A stretch of DNA of 64,000 nt from Casuarius casuarius (GCA_003342895.1 PTFA01000009.1:8266677-8330676), one strand, 5' to 3'. Positions 24,802 through 37,468 are shown, numbered from the stretch's first letter. Numbers and translations are program-made. Notes: generated from the letters alone by a model not told the origin.

Positions 24802-24892
24802 GCTAAAAGGTTGTACGATATTTGACCGGTTTTAGTGTCTTAATCTTGTCCTTGGGATCGTAACGAAACCCCCCCGATATTGGATCGGGACA

Positions 24893-24897
24893 CCTTG
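24893..24897 (+). repeat. Putative 3' target-site duplication of the LTR
   Basis: CCTTG directly after the terminal ACA. It matches 23,704-23,708, and the match continues for six more bases. Together with TG...CA termini this supports a retroviral insertion. Confidence 0.45.
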
Positions 24898-27085
24898 TGT
24901 GGCTGCTGAGCTGTTAGTTTACTCAGATAAGCAAACATTTGTTGGAAGAAGCAAAAAATTAAGATAAGTGAGATGCCTGAGATCCATTTTCTGAGATATT
25001 TTTGGACGTTGTTAGTAGAGGACCTGCAGGGGACACTGGAGTCAAAGAAATCCCTAAGGAGGGATGCATCATACGGAGCATCTTTTGTTTGTTTCCTCAA
25101 TGTTCATAAATTAACATAAGTTAAACCTACATTTCTATCTCAAGCATACTGTAAATAGGGTCTCAAGTGATATTCCCACTTTGCAAAGGCAACCTCAAGA
25201 ACACTAATTGTCCTAACAGAGCCGGACCAGGCCTTGCATGACATAAACAACATAACCTGCAGTCAATGAACAGCTTCCATGCAAGACAAGGAGAGTAAAA
25301 AACAGTATGAACTGACACCACTGATTTGTGCATGGGTTTTAATGCACTGCACAGTAGGAAAAAATATGTAGCAATGAATCGTCTAAATTAGAAAACTGAA
25401 GGTGGAGGAAAAAAAAGAGCGAGTAGGCTTGATAGGACTAGTCAAGCCTGTTGGATTTCTTTCTCGCGAGCAGCCTTGGATCGGAATAAATGCCACCTAT
25501 GTGCTGAAGACAGCCTGATGCAGAGGGGAGGCGATTACTTCTCACCCAACAGCTTTTGCCATCTCTCCCGTACTCTGCTGCCTCTTCCACAGTGGGACAC
25601 TGGCATTTCTTTGAAACATGCAAACAGGAGAAACACCTCCTGCTTTCTTTTGCCTCTGTGTTGCCATCAGTTTTCAGAGATGATATTTAAATCATGCTAA
25701 AGGTCAGCCTCCGCTGACAGGACAACTTGCATTCACTTTACAGAAAAGGGTAAGGATCAACATACAGAAACAGGACTTTAAACTTGTGCAAGTGTTCGAA
25801 TGATGAGATGATGCCAGCAAGCACAATGATCCATTTAAATCTGTGAGTAAATGGAAAAGGAGAAAACATTAACTGCGGTGACAAACTGACAAAGAGGCCG
25901 ACAACCAATAAAACAGGTATTGAAATGGGAAGTCCCTCCTTCCTTCTTATCTGTTTTTCCTTGGATTCACTCTGTATTTCCTCTTTGCCTTTTCATCTCA
26001 TTTTCAAATCACAGTTGAAAATTCTCATGGAAAAATAAATCATTATATTAAATATAGTGGTTTAGCAACTTATTTGACATTTTGGATGATTACGGTGTAG
26101 ACTCTCTGCAGAAGAGCAGAGAAACAGGATTGCTGTGCTAATTACACGAGAACCAAGACATTTTCTCTGACAAACAAGACAATTGAAAATCAAAGCTGCT
26201 CACTGCTGCTGCAAACTGTGTTTTTAATCTATTGACTAAGGACACACAAAGTATCTACTTGACTTTTACAGAAATATGCTGTGCTACCACTGGCATTTTC
26301 TGGCGTTGTGTACTTTAATTGACACTTGCACAAAAAGGAAAGCTCTACAGGTGTATCAGGCTTTCATTTCAAAACAGGCTCTCCTGTATGCCCTAGGCCT
26401 GCAACTTGGGCTGTGGAGGTGGCTTCTCGTCGCCAATACAGGTAACGTAGCGCTACCCGCGGTACTAGTGTTGAAAACTAGCATGCGTCTGCTGTGTCCA
26501 GGGAATGAATGCTCCCAGCTCTCACTCCAGACTGGGACGTTTCTCCAGGTAGCAATCACTAAAATGCTCTGAGGCATTTTATCTTTTCTTCAGAAAAGGA
26601 CAACATTTGACCTCTGTTTGTCGCTCAACCCTGAATTATTCAGGGCAAATCTCCGCATAGACTTGCAGACCCCTCAGACAAGAGCAGTGCTACAAAAGCT
26701 ACTGCATTGCTTTAAAGTAAAACTTTTACTTCGACGTGTTATGCAAAGACTGGAGTACTTAATTCCTCCTCTTCAGGAGCACTCCACTGCCAAAAGCTGC
26801 TGAATTAGAGAAGGCTTCTATCACATTGATATTCCGCCAACAGAGGAAAAATTAAATTTCACCCAGTTAAATCAGCCTTGTTGAGTCAAGGGCTATTTAA
26901 CAGTGTTTTTGAAAAGGCTGGTTTCATCACCACAGTTGAATGCAACAGCTTATCTCTGATAGAGTTACCATATTCTTAATATTGACTTAATCGCTGAGCA
27001 CAGAGATTAAGGAATGGATACTACTGAACAATCGATCCATAAAGAAATCCACAAAATGGTGCAGGAAACTCATTACAAAATACCT

Positions 27086-27106
27086 TCTCTCTCTCTCTCT
27101 CTCTCT
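27086..27106 (+). repeat. (TC)n microsatellite
   Basis: About ten uninterrupted TC units, followed by a T-rich tail to about 27,128. It is independent of the similar tract in the LTR. Confidence 0.95.
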
Positions 27107-30100
27107 TTCCTTTTTATTTATTTTTTAAAACCTGTCATGCTGAGGGCTAACTGCTTGAATGGCATATTGATCTTCCCCTAGAAGCTACAGCTCTCAGAAG
27201 AACCGATTTCAAAACAAGCAGCTTTGCATCGTGGCGCATACAATATACATACACATATACATTTTGCTCAAAATTCTAAAGTCCTTTTTTGAAACCCTGA
27301 CCTGAGCTTTTATTCCCAATGGAGCAGCGTAAGGGGAAAGAACCCAACAGACTTGGAATCAAATTCAGAGTGTGCAGCTTTACTGTGCTGAGAGGAGATA
27401 AAACATTTGGTAGTTGTTTTGAATTTACCTTCATCACAGATTTTCAATAGCACAAGGTTAGATGGATTGACATTAAGTTACTGCCTAGGCGGCGCGAAGA
27501 AGCACTTCTTAATTGCCTTTTCCGTAGAACCGTGAGCTGGACTTTGAAGTATGGAGTAAAGCTGTGAATTCCCTATACTTTACCCACTTTCAAGATATAA
27601 CAACAGAATATTCCATTAGTGAAAGCAGCTGGGGACAATGTGCTAGCAAACTCCAAGTAGTATTTGAAGATTTGTTCTCTTGCAGGTTTTGAGACTCTCA
27701 AGCCAAATCTCAAAAACAAGAAGCCATACTCGGTGCAAATACATTTGTTTCAGCTTCTATGTTGAACTTGGTATTTGTGCTCTCTGGGTCTGTGTCCACA
27801 ATAAAATATTACAGTCAGCAGAACAAATAATTTAACTGAATGTGAGACTAGACATCTGTCTTCTCTCAGAACAGACTTCTCCCTGTACCTACCATCAGTT
27901 TAGTCTGAATCCAAGCACCTTGTTTACTCCCGAATAAGCATTCCTTAAGATGTAAATGCTTCTCTCCAGATTATGCAGGTCTGAAATCATAGCATCCTTT
28001 ACCAAACAAAATGGAAAAGAAGAGTGAGATTTTGCTGATACTAATGAGATAATGAAGAAGTGCAAGAAAAAAAAAGTTTGCTTCCACTAATATCCACAGT
28101 ATAGATTTTAAAGAACTCTGTGTTATCCTCACAGAAAAAGCTAAACCTTCATATTGCTCCAGACACAGGTCAGAAATAAGCATTTCATTAAAATAATATG
28201 CAAATATTTTAATGGAGTTGCTTAGTATTCAGCTACTTTATCAAAATGGCTTGTATACAACATAAGCATGCAAATACTCACATGATAAACCATTCCAAGA
28301 AAGTACTTACTTTAAAACCAAATATGCTAAAAGTGCTTATTCATTTAAGTAATCTTAGCATGTCTTTAAGACTACGAATTATGGAATGGTTTTCAGAAGT
28401 ATGCCATAACTACAGACATACTTTACAATCACAGTATCTGACACAACAACCCAGAGCATTAGTACAATGCAAACCTCTTTATCAAAGCATTAATATTCGA
28501 TCCAGAAGCAGACAGAGAAGTAGTCACGGACAGAATTTACAAGAAAGTCTGAATGAGAGGGGAAAAAAGATACCTTAAGAAGTGTGCTTTGCTTGTATTA
28601 TAAAAAATTAAGAATTTTTGTGAAAGCAGCAGGTGACTTTGCTAGGGTAGGGCTGGGAGGGAAAAATCAAGAATGACTCCACCTAGAATCCTTTTACTGA
28701 AAACCTTCAAGATATTTCACAAGCTACAGCTGGTTAGAGATCTCTACCATATCTATGTACTGCATAGTTCCTATCAGTGTGATGGAGCCAAAGACAGAGG
28801 CTTTAGCGCTGGAGTTACGAACGAGGCTACTTCCAGCTAACGACCCTGCTGGACGCCTACCAAACCTCCTATTAACTGCCCTTCTCAGAGGTTGTAAACA
28901 ACATACGACTCTTTCATCAGTGGAAACTGAAACCCGTCTCCCTCAGAAAAGCCTCGTAATACAACTAAACCAAGCTTCGGCAGTTAATCTCGGTCACTAA
29001 CGCAGCTAGCATGGGCACTGCAGCTCGCCTAAGGAAGGTCACAGCCGCTGGCGCCAGGGAACTCCTTGCAGCATCTGCCGCTCTGGGGGCCTTTTCGTTC
29101 TGCGAAGCTGCTTAATGACTCACGGCTGACAGCAGCAACCAAACTCCATCGAACAGCGGGCATCGGCCACATGTCCATGCAAGAGTTGCCTGATGTTCCA
29201 GTAAGTTTTATTATTAATTGTGGATTTGCCACTGAAACTAAAGGACTTTGCTAGTGTAAAGAACATTTTGTCTCCCTTCTCTTTCTTAAACACCCACTGC
29301 CACCACTGCTTTTCTTCATTATTAGGTTTATTTAAAACAAGTGGTTCAGTTTTTTTGTTCTCAACTGTGTGATCATGTGGGGCTTAGACCGGAAGAGTAA
29401 GATTGAGTGGTCAACAGCATCATCAGCGTGCTGAGAACACCTCAGTCTTTTTAATTTTTCAGCTTCAGAAATAATCTTTGCCAAATGGTGGTGACTGTCC
29501 GAGCTCACATCTCCAGCATCTATTTGACTATCTGACCGTTCAGGAGATGGCCTGCTGGACCTCAGAGCCTTCTGCACCTGCGAAGCGAGGTGGTTATTCC
29601 CTCCGTTCCTTGCAGCCTCACAGGTGCTGATGCACCAACATACGTATTATGAAAAGCTTCTTTTAGATCTCTGGCTGAAAGGGTGCTCAGGATATAAACC
29701 ACCACTGTCTGGCTGTTGAATATCTCAGTCAGGTGTGAGGACATCACAACGGCACCCTGTCCTCTGTGCTATCAGCTAGCTTCTGGTAGGCAATGGCTAG
29801 TGGAAAACACAAATATCACAACTCCAGCTGGATACAAGACTGCTTCCATTCTTTTTTTTTAATCTAATTTCAGCTGTAGTTGAACAGTGGAGCGTCTCTT
29901 GTCATCAGGATAGACGTTTCCAGTTGTAAACACGGAACTTTATGCCAAAGAATCTGAAATCTGGCTCCTGTGCTCAGTGCCAGCCCCCAAGCACCACCCT
30001 TTCGCTTACTGCGTCTCAAATTTCTATAGTTGCAGAAGCTGCTTCTTAAAAATGCAATCCCTTTATAGGGCACCAAGCCAGCTGCTAAATTACTGGGCTG

Positions 30101-31486
30101 AGTAGCTGGCAAAATATATAACAAATAAGTCTAAACTAGTCTTTTCATCATAGAAATCGAGGTGTCTGGCCAGTGCTTTCTTGAGCAAGGTAGTCTTTTT
30201 CTATCTTTAAATTTGCTGTCGAATGTTCTCCCCGGTTTGTAGCCATCTCTTTTGTAGTAGGGGACTTTGCCCTACCCGGACTGTCCCCCCTAAGCTCTGG
30301 CAGCCAGGAGCAGTCCCGCTCGCTGTGTGCTCGCGCCCTGACCCATCGCCAGCAGCCACACACCAAAGCTTTTACCCAGGGGCACGCTGTCCGGCCTCCT
30401 CAGGGAAGGAGGCAAAGGTGATGCTTTGATGATGCATAAAAGTAGTAAGAAGCTAAATCTTCACACCGCATCCATAACGCGGTCACATGCTCAAATCCTC
30501 CAATGCCTGCTATTTCTTCTCTATGAAGCATAAATAAAAAATAAATCAAATAAAGCCTTAAAGAAAAAAAGCTACAGACTATAAAACTAGACAATTTTTT
30601 CTTTTTGAAAGATCATAATGACTGTAAAGAGACAGATCACATAGATATGGGGTTAAAAGGCAGAATCATTTAAAAAGGTGAAAATAGCCATACTGGCTCA
30701 GTTCTGAGTATCCTTTTTCAATGAATGACTAAATAACAAGTACCTGGAAAAGAGTGAAACGAGACACTTCCCCTCTTCTGGCATTTGGAGATACCTAACC
30801 GGCATCGCCTGGGCCAGATGTAGCATCTTTGTATTAAGGAACCACATCTATGTATTTGCCCAATCAACCAACAAACAGAGGGTAACTTTTAGCACCTGGT
30901 GCAGCGTGTGGCAAAGAATTCCCCAGCTAGTTTCACACCGAAAAATCCCCAACTTGCTCTGAATGCAACAAAATGAGCACCAGCAATCTTGCACAGCTAA
31001 ACCCTGATTCAGATCACAGACAATAAATAGTAGTGGAAGAGGCACTGAGATACTATCTACTGAATACAAGAAAGCAAAAGTGAAATAAAATGGCTAATGA
31101 TAGCAATCAGCTATCTAAGAGGATAAGCACATATTAACAGAACCTGAAAATGTGTTTGCTGATAAATAAATTGAATTAATAACAAAACGTGCTAAGCAAG
31201 AGCCTGTACTAGGCAACCCGTCAGAATCTGGCGCAGGACTTCTGCGGAAATCACAGAAGAATTCAGATACGTGAACATCTGTAGGGTCCAAACTGCCATG
31301 CATTCAGCTTCCCTCCTAGGAGCACATTCTGGACAGGGGAGAAATACTGTCATTTTCAAAAATCCCTTTACAACTTGACATAAACAAGCAAACTTTCAGT
31401 ACTAATAGCTCAGCCCATTTTTCCAGAAAACTCTTGTGCTGAGTATACTATTTAACAAACCTGACAGCTCCTACAAAGAGCTTAGC

Positions 31487-31501
31487 TTTTTTTTTTTTTT
31501 T
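31487..31501 (+). repeat. T15 homopolymer
   Basis: Fifteen consecutive T bases followed by a pyrimidine-rich stretch. It could be the A-tail of a minus-strand retroposed sequence, but I see no recognisable parent sequence beside it. Confidence 0.8.
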
Positions 31502-33012
31502 CCCTGTTTTCCCTCCTAAATTATTTGAGTTTGGAGTTCAAAGAATTTTAGTATTTGTGACTCTTGTCTGGGCGCCATTAGGGGTTAGATGAGAAATTGC
31601 TCCCAAGCCATTGCGATAAGCTAATCTCATGAGAGCGCAGCGGATGATACGCGAGCACAGGATAGAGGCAAACGTGCCCCGAGAGCACCAGCCGTGCTCT
31701 CCTTGCTGGTCGCAGGGCGAGCGGCCCTCCTGCCACCCGCCGGTCCCTCGCTGCACAGCGCCTCGCAGGATCAGGCGTTTCCAGGCTACAGGCACTTGTG
31801 CAGCCCCCTGCTCTAGCCTGCCTGATGCCAACAGGTTAAGGCCAGCGAGTCTCCTCCAGCAGTTTCGCTGTGATTCTGAAGTTTCCCGGTGTTTGACGAT
31901 GGCTGAACAACCGGCTCCGTGTGCTCGCAGTGAAGTGTGCCTTATAAAACCACACAGGCTGACACTGTCCTGTTCTTACCACCTCTGTAGGTGGTTTCTT
32001 ATGTTGGCTGAAATTCAATATTAAACTTTACCCCAAGATTTTTTTTTTTTCAATACGAAATAATTGAGGTTACAATCAAATGACCGTTCCTTTACAGCTC
32101 TTGGGATATTCTAATTATTTTCATCTTAGAGGAGAGTAGCAATCTAGGTTAGCTCACAAGTCAAAAGCAGAATGATGACTGCACCTGGCATCTGGAGAGA
32201 TACAACACATCTGGCAACAGGCAAGGCAGGCCAAGGTCCTTCTGGCTTCTGTACTGGTGTCCACAGGGATAGATAAACACAGAAATCAGGATCCACTGAC
32301 TCATCACAAAACACTAAATGATGTAGACCTGAGAAAGCAGGAGAAGGATAGGGTCCCAAAAGTTTAAGGGAAATAAGTGCAAAGGCTTGTTGAAGCTCCA
32401 GAGCTAACTCAGTCTTTTAAAGGAAAAAGGCCACCAAAAATGCTTGAGCAAATATCCAAGTACTAGTCCTAAAGTGACATATGTTACTAAAAACTCTGTG
32501 TGCGACTTTGCCTTTGCCTTTTTTCACAGCAAATCTCCCGCTGCTCCCACCAGCACTCCTAGAGCGGAAGGCACAGAGCAAAGAGTTAAAGTCTGAAGCA
32601 ACAATTCTTATTCCTGTATAATTAATTGCTCTAAACACTGAGAGTTTGGTTGCTTTTAAAATTTTGTCCCCTAGTTTAGAGCCACGTTATGACTATTTAT
32701 TTCAGTGTTCTTTTGCATTTTTTCTTTTAACGTGATATGTAAAACGGAGGTTTTGAGCATGAATTATTTAGCTCTCTGCAGAAAATGCTCTTTAAAATCA
32801 TCTTCTTGGGGACACTGAATGCATTTATTATCTTGGAAAATTCAGATGCAGCATCTGTTGTCCTGTGTGTTTTACTGTCTAATGATGAGACTGCCTGTGG
32901 GATTTGTTTACAGCAGGGCTTTCTGAATTTTTGTTTGTTTGCTTCCCTCAGAAAGAAAATAGGAAGTTGAAAAACATTATTAATATTTGAATGGAACAAC
33001 TTTGGAGTTTTG

Positions 33013-33024
33013 CCCCCCCCCCCC
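33013..33024 (+). repeat. C12 homopolymer
   Basis: Twelve consecutive C bases directly followed by T6. Low-complexity tract, prone to length error. Confidence 0.85.
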
Positions 33025-33449
33025 TTTTTTGACAACTTACTGATTAATTCAGGTGTTTTCCAAATTGCCCTCCTTTAAGAGGACTGCGGCATTACAGAAT
33101 AAAAATTAAGGAAGCACAGAAAAAGATGAAGAAAAGTAAAAATATATTGATTCCCCCAGCTGCCTATAATCTTGTTTTATAGGTTGACTGGTTTGGGACA
33201 GGAGTATTGGCACATTTCCCAAAACATCATATCTTTCTAGTTTTTGCCTAGGAAAATATCAAAAATAAATCCACAGAAGAAACAGGTAGAGGCTGTACTT
33301 CACAGGAGTGAAATGCTCATCTCTAGAATGAATATGACACTTCTGCAAAGCACAGAAATCTTATTTTCTTTGTACCCCTTCCTCTAAAACCAGCACGTCT
33401 CTGAGCTTCCTTTGCAGAGGGACAGCTAGGCAGGGTGAAAGCAGCGTGC

Positions 33450-34040
33450 TGCCTAGAGGCCGGCGGCCCAGGACCGTGCTGCACTACTTAGCTGCACCGT
33501 AACTGAATTTCCCTGCCTGCCCGTTGCCTTTTCGAGCCCCTGCAGGGACCAGGGAAGTAAACCGGGGCGGGAGTACAGAGAGGAGCAGCAGGCCACGCGG
33601 CGGCTTTGGCTCTCCCGCGGCCTGCGGCAGGGGAAGCACATTTCCTACGGAGAGGGAGCCTGCGGGCACGTTTCGCTCGCACCCGAGGTGCCGTGCTTTA
33701 TCTCGCTTACAGGGTTTAACTTGGGGTTAAGATCATTCCGCCTCTCCAGCACGTAGATACAGGTCTGTAGAGGCCTTGGTCCATAGCACTTACAACAAGA
33801 AGCCTGACCACATAAAATGCAGGGCTGGATGAACACACAAAATTAAGGGGCTGCTTGGCCCAGCAGCCCTGCGTGCCCCGGGGCTTTGGGGGCATGGGGG
33901 GGCCGGGCCCCACCAGCCCGCGAGCTGCCCCTGAGCAACGCGCAGCACTAACGCCCAGGCAGCGCAGAGCCGCACCGGGCACACCCGGGGGCATGCTGAG
34001 CCCTTCTTCTCTCCGTGGGTGTCTCGCCACACACGGGTTT
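33450..34040. promoter_or_regulatory. CpG-rich region, orphan CpG island
   Basis: GC-rich DNA with frequent CpGs at about 33,460-33,700 and again at 33,860-34,010, separated by an AT-richer gap. Several open frames overlap on both strands, as expected for stop-poor GC-rich DNA, and none shows a recognisable domain. CpG islands usually mark promoters, but no gene start can be attached to this one. It begins a run of CpG-rich segments that continues to about 36,465. Confidence 0.5.
33880..33907 (+). other. G-quadruplex motif
   Basis: Four G runs (4, 5, 7 and 3 bases) are separated by loops of 4, 3 and 2 bases, inside the CpG-rich region. This meets the usual quadruplex pattern of four runs of three or more G with loops of at most seven. 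Confidence 0.7.
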
Positions 34041-35079
34041 CTACAGGAATCAAAAAATAAAAATAAAAAAACCTGAGGATTTTAAATACAGCTGAAAGGA
34101 CTACTGAAATAGCTCTTTATTTTCTCATTCTGTGCTTTCAAATACCCCGTAATTTTCTGTTTTTAAAGGACTTTAGTGACTTTTCTGAGGATTATAACAA
34201 ATTCGTACGTATTCTTGAAATGAGCTCCTTACTCTCACCACAAAGCAGTTTTGTTGATCGTTTGCTCAAGTGCAACTCAGACTGCTAATTATCTTGCAAA
34301 CAATACACCGACGAATGTAAAAATCACCAGAAAGATCAGCGTGATGTCTGTCAGACACGCAGCACGTACAGCCACCAGCTCCAGCTGCACCCCAGCAGCA
34401 CAAACACGCTGGAGTTCATCTCCGAAACCTGCCCACGACACGACATGCAGCTGCACGCGCTGCAGTCCCGGCCAGGCTCGTGGCGGTAACGCTCACGCTC
34501 TTGCTATCCGTGAGGCTTGGGCGGGGGTCACTGACACACGGGCAGGCGGCAGGGTTTAGCATGGATGTTTGCCAGTTTATTGCTCTGCTTCAGAAACTGC
34601 AACTAACAGTTACGACACTTCCATCAGGCAATCAAGCTGTTTGATCAGGAACTAGTTGCACGGACACGTCTAAGGGGGTCCAGAAAGAAAGCAGCTGAGA
34701 AGAGTGTGGAGCGGAGCAACATAGGTTGCGGCACACGGAGGGAAAGGCTGCGCCAGGGACACCTTTCTTTGCAACTTACTGCAGTCACAGACTGCAAATC
34801 CCAATAAATTTGACCCAGAGTAAAGAAAAAGACTTGCTCTTTCTCGGTTCACCAACTTTGCTGAATATAAACCTACAGCAGTTTTCCCAGTTAAACAGCA
34901 CAAGACAGACTTTTTCTTTATCCATTAAACTTCTCTCTTTTTTGGCAAGCTGACTTGAAAGGAGAAAGGCAGTATGCGTGCATGTGGGTATTTATGACAA
35001 GACCGCATTGATTACTACAAACACTTCTTACACACTGGTTAGGAGCAGTTTTTTGATTTCCCGTTGAAACCGAGAGACA
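34041..35079. other. Unique noncoding DNA between CpG-rich segments
   Basis: AT-rich unique sequence with a moderate CpG-bearing stretch at about 34,320-34,560. Short open frames only; no gene recognised. Confidence 0.5.
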
Positions 35080-35500
35080 GGCGAGGCTTTGGGAAACCAC
35101 GCCGCTCCACACAACCTGCACAAGGCCCCTGCCGGGTCAGCGCAACTCCTCCCGCTTCCAGCGAGAGCCGAGGTGGGGCTGCAGGAATTATAGGACGCCG
35201 TCTTTCCATTATGCTTTGAACCGGGAATTTTACTCAAAATAAAAGGGGGGGTCAGTTGCCGAGACACAGGAGAACCGTGCTGCTGGTTTTGTAGAGGCAG
35301 ACGCGTGCCTTCTTCACGAGGAAGGAGGCAACGTTTGCTTCTCTCTCGCCTCCCCTGCCAGCGCCAGGCTACCGGCGTCGGGGGGGGAGCGTCCTGGGGC
35401 GGCCCCGGCTCTCGTGCCACACCAGACCTGACCCGGGCGCCTCCGTGAACCCGCGTCCCGAAACGCCTGCCGAGAGAGAGGATGCTGGCACCCACGGGAA
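35080..35500. promoter_or_regulatory. CpG-rich region, orphan CpG island
   Basis: GC-rich with many CpGs, densest at about 35,370-35,480 around a G8 run. The minus strand holds the longest open frame in the window (35,028-35,516, 162 codons). It is Arg/Pro/Ser/Gly-rich with no domain I recognise, which is the usual product of stop-poor GC-rich DNA. A smaller CpG-rich patch follows at about 35,670-35,780. Confidence 0.5.
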
Positions 35501-36234
35501 GCCCCACTGGCTTCACGTTTCATCTTCCCGTTTGTTTTTGTTTTCCTAAACCATACCGGACACCTTTCAGTAGCGTTTAGGTGAAGAATCTCTCACTACC
35601 TCCTAGAGGAATTTGTTTAACATCCTGCAAATTGAGCCGAACATCCACAGAGAGAAAAACACTCAAATCACTGAGGCCGAACGCAGATTCTTCGAGGCAG
35701 GCTGGAGCCCGAGGGCACGCCAGGGCCGGCGCAGCCGGCCCCCCTTCTCCTGCCGCAGCGGCTTCGGAGAAGGTGGCGAGATCCTGAAATCAAACCACTA
35801 GAAAAACCCACAGAGGAAAAAAGTTTTACGAAGTTCTGTAGGTTGCGGTTGCTAGGGAAACTTCTCTGTAGCCATATGGGCAGAAGATCTATTTTCTTTG
35901 TTCTCTAGGGAGAGAGAGTTATTTTGGTGAAGACTGAAACACCCCCTGCTTACTCCCCCCCCAAAGTTACAGAGCAAAATAGTCACATAGACACACTTAA
36001 TCACATGAGGAAAAACACCAAACTGTGTTAAATGACTTGTCAAAGTCAGCTACACAAATCCAGCAATCGCTCTATTAACATAGGGGATGCGAGTTCCCAT
36101 CTGTTTCTCTGCCAGCTCTTCAAAACTTGCCACTTCCCTTGGTATCAGAGCTCGTGATTCCAGATGTTGAACCCTACAGACTGAAAGATGATCCCAGTAC
36201 TGGCTTTCATTCTCTTTGCTACTGCTTTTCATTC

Positions 36235-36465
36235 TCCCCGTGCCTTCGGTGGGGGTACGGCTGCTCTAGCAGGGCCGCGGTGCGCAGAGGCGCCCTTTGA
36301 GCCCACCTGCCTTCCACCTGGGCGCACGGCCAGGCTCAAGCAGCGCGCGGAGAGCAGGCTTCGGCCGCCCGCCGCCGCGGCTCCAGAGCCTCGCTCCCCG
36401 GCCCCACGGCCTCCGCGCTGGGGCAGCGGGTCGCCCCGGGGCACAGCGAGGCTTGGAAGATTATT
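36235..36465. promoter_or_regulatory. Dense CpG island
   Basis: About 230 bp with CpGs at close spacing (GGCCGCGG, GCGCGCGG, GCCGCCGCGG words) and sharp AT-rich edges on both sides. A plus-strand frame (36,188-36,574) crosses it and begins with a short hydrophobic stretch that looks signal-peptide-like. The rest is low-complexity Pro/Arg/Ala sequence followed by AT-rich DNA, so I do not call a gene. A promoter or first exon of an unseen transcript is possible. Confidence 0.5.
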
Positions 36466-36796
36466 TAATTCCCTAATACGAATTGCTAAACAATTGATCG
36501 ACAAACTTCAAAAAGAAATAATCTGCCAAGATGAAAAGGATACAAATAATCTGGTTTACTCTGACTGTGACTAATCGGTCCTGCTCTTCAGTAATAGATT
36601 GCCTGCATGTTTGATCCATTTGCTTTCCTCTTAGAGCAACAGGACCAGGAATGTTAATGACAGCAACCAAATAGCCTCTCCTCATTATAAATAACAGATA
36701 TTTATCTGCTGTAAATGGTGTTATACAGATGTTCTCCAAAAATAGAATTAATTTGAATATACACACAAGCATAACTCATATTTTAAATCTGAGTCT

Positions 36797-36845
36797 CTGC
36801 ATTGATTTCGGTGGAGTTACAGATTTACTTCACCTGAGACTGGCA
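36797..36845 (+). repeat. Ancient amniote interspersed-repeat remnant
   Basis: The words TGCATTGATTTCGGTGGAGT, TACAGATTTACTTCACC and TGAGACTGGC in this order match a motif I know as common in reptile and bird genomes (TTGATTTCAGTGGAGTTAC, GATTTACACC, GTGTAACTGAGA, CTGGC). I cannot name its family with certainty. One of the inserted changes creates a CpG. It is independent of the remnant at 9,990 but of the same general kind. Confidence 0.5.
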
Positions 36846-37468
36846 AATGGAAAGTCTACGGAGCAAGCAGATGCCGACTCTGCCCCCGCTCTACTGCGGC
36901 TGCTTCGTTTGCCCTGGCACCAGGCAGGCAATAAATGAAATCTTAACTTTCTCAAAAACATGGTGACTCCGGGATTTACTGTATCGGTAACACAATGGTG
37001 CAGCCTCTCCTGCTCAAAAACAGGTTCTGGTGTGCTAGCGAGAGTTTTCTGAGAAAGGGATAAAACGTATGTGAGTACCAGGATGCGGGGAGTTGTTCTA
37101 CTCACATCCGTAAATGTTTGCGGGAATAAAATACTTGGTGTCAAGGCTTGTAACAACAAGGAAAGTGTATTCCCTTTTCTTACGGCCGTGCTGATATGTA
37201 ATCTGTACCCCGCCCACAGCAGATCGCACGCCGAAGGCCCCAGGCAGGCAGCGTATCCCCCCAGCCTCGGGCGCCCGTGCCTGCTGCGAGACCTCCCTGC
37301 GTCGCGCACGGCAAGCTCTCACGACCCGCGAGCAGCGAAGTGTTGCTCTCTGTCTACATTTCAGATGAGGAATTTCAGACCTCTTCAAAGGCAAAGGAGG
37401 AGCCTATAGTTAATCAAGAAAAGACTCTAGATTTAATTTTCAAACTTGAGCTTCCTTTTTTAGCATGC

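Larger units (their letters stand above)
23709..24892 (+). mobile_element. Solo LTR of an endogenous retrovirus
   Basis: The segment has the parts of a retroviral long terminal repeat in order. It starts TGTGGCGG, then has a long U3 with diverged direct repeats (24,101-24,290), a TATA box (24,466) and a transcribed R-like part with an internal duplication and a (CT)n tract. A polyadenylation signal (24,796) and a U5 of roughly 75 bp ending GGGACA follow. TGT and ACA form the usual short inverted termini, and CCTTG flanks both sides. No gag, pol or env reading frame, primer-binding site or polypurine tract is seen on either side, so this is a solitary LTR left by recombination between the LTRs of a provirus. 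The 3' half is confidently LTR-like. The 5' boundary is less sure: TGA at 23,957 or 23,974 are other possible starts. Three of the window's four ambiguous-base sites lie inside it. I do not assign the retroviral class. Confidence 0.68.
24898..33449. other. Unique noncoding DNA, no gene recognised
   Basis: Mostly AT-rich unique sequence. It contains a short (TC)n tract (27,086-27,106), a T15 run (31,487-31,501), a C12 run (33,013-33,024), and CpG-bearing patches at about 28,790-29,190 and 31,600-31,930. Open frames are short, and I recognise no protein or RNA gene. Confidence 0.5.

Noticed and set aside
35028..35516. 162-codon open frame on the minus strand
   Set aside because: Lies in a CpG-rich segment where stop triplets are rare, is low-complexity Arg/Pro/Ser/Gly-rich, overlaps other open frames and has no recognisable domain.
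36188..36574. 128-codon frame with a hydrophobic start resembling a signal peptide
   Set aside because: The hydrophobic start is AT-rich flank sequence; the remainder is CpG-island low complexity. No family match and no supporting splice sites.
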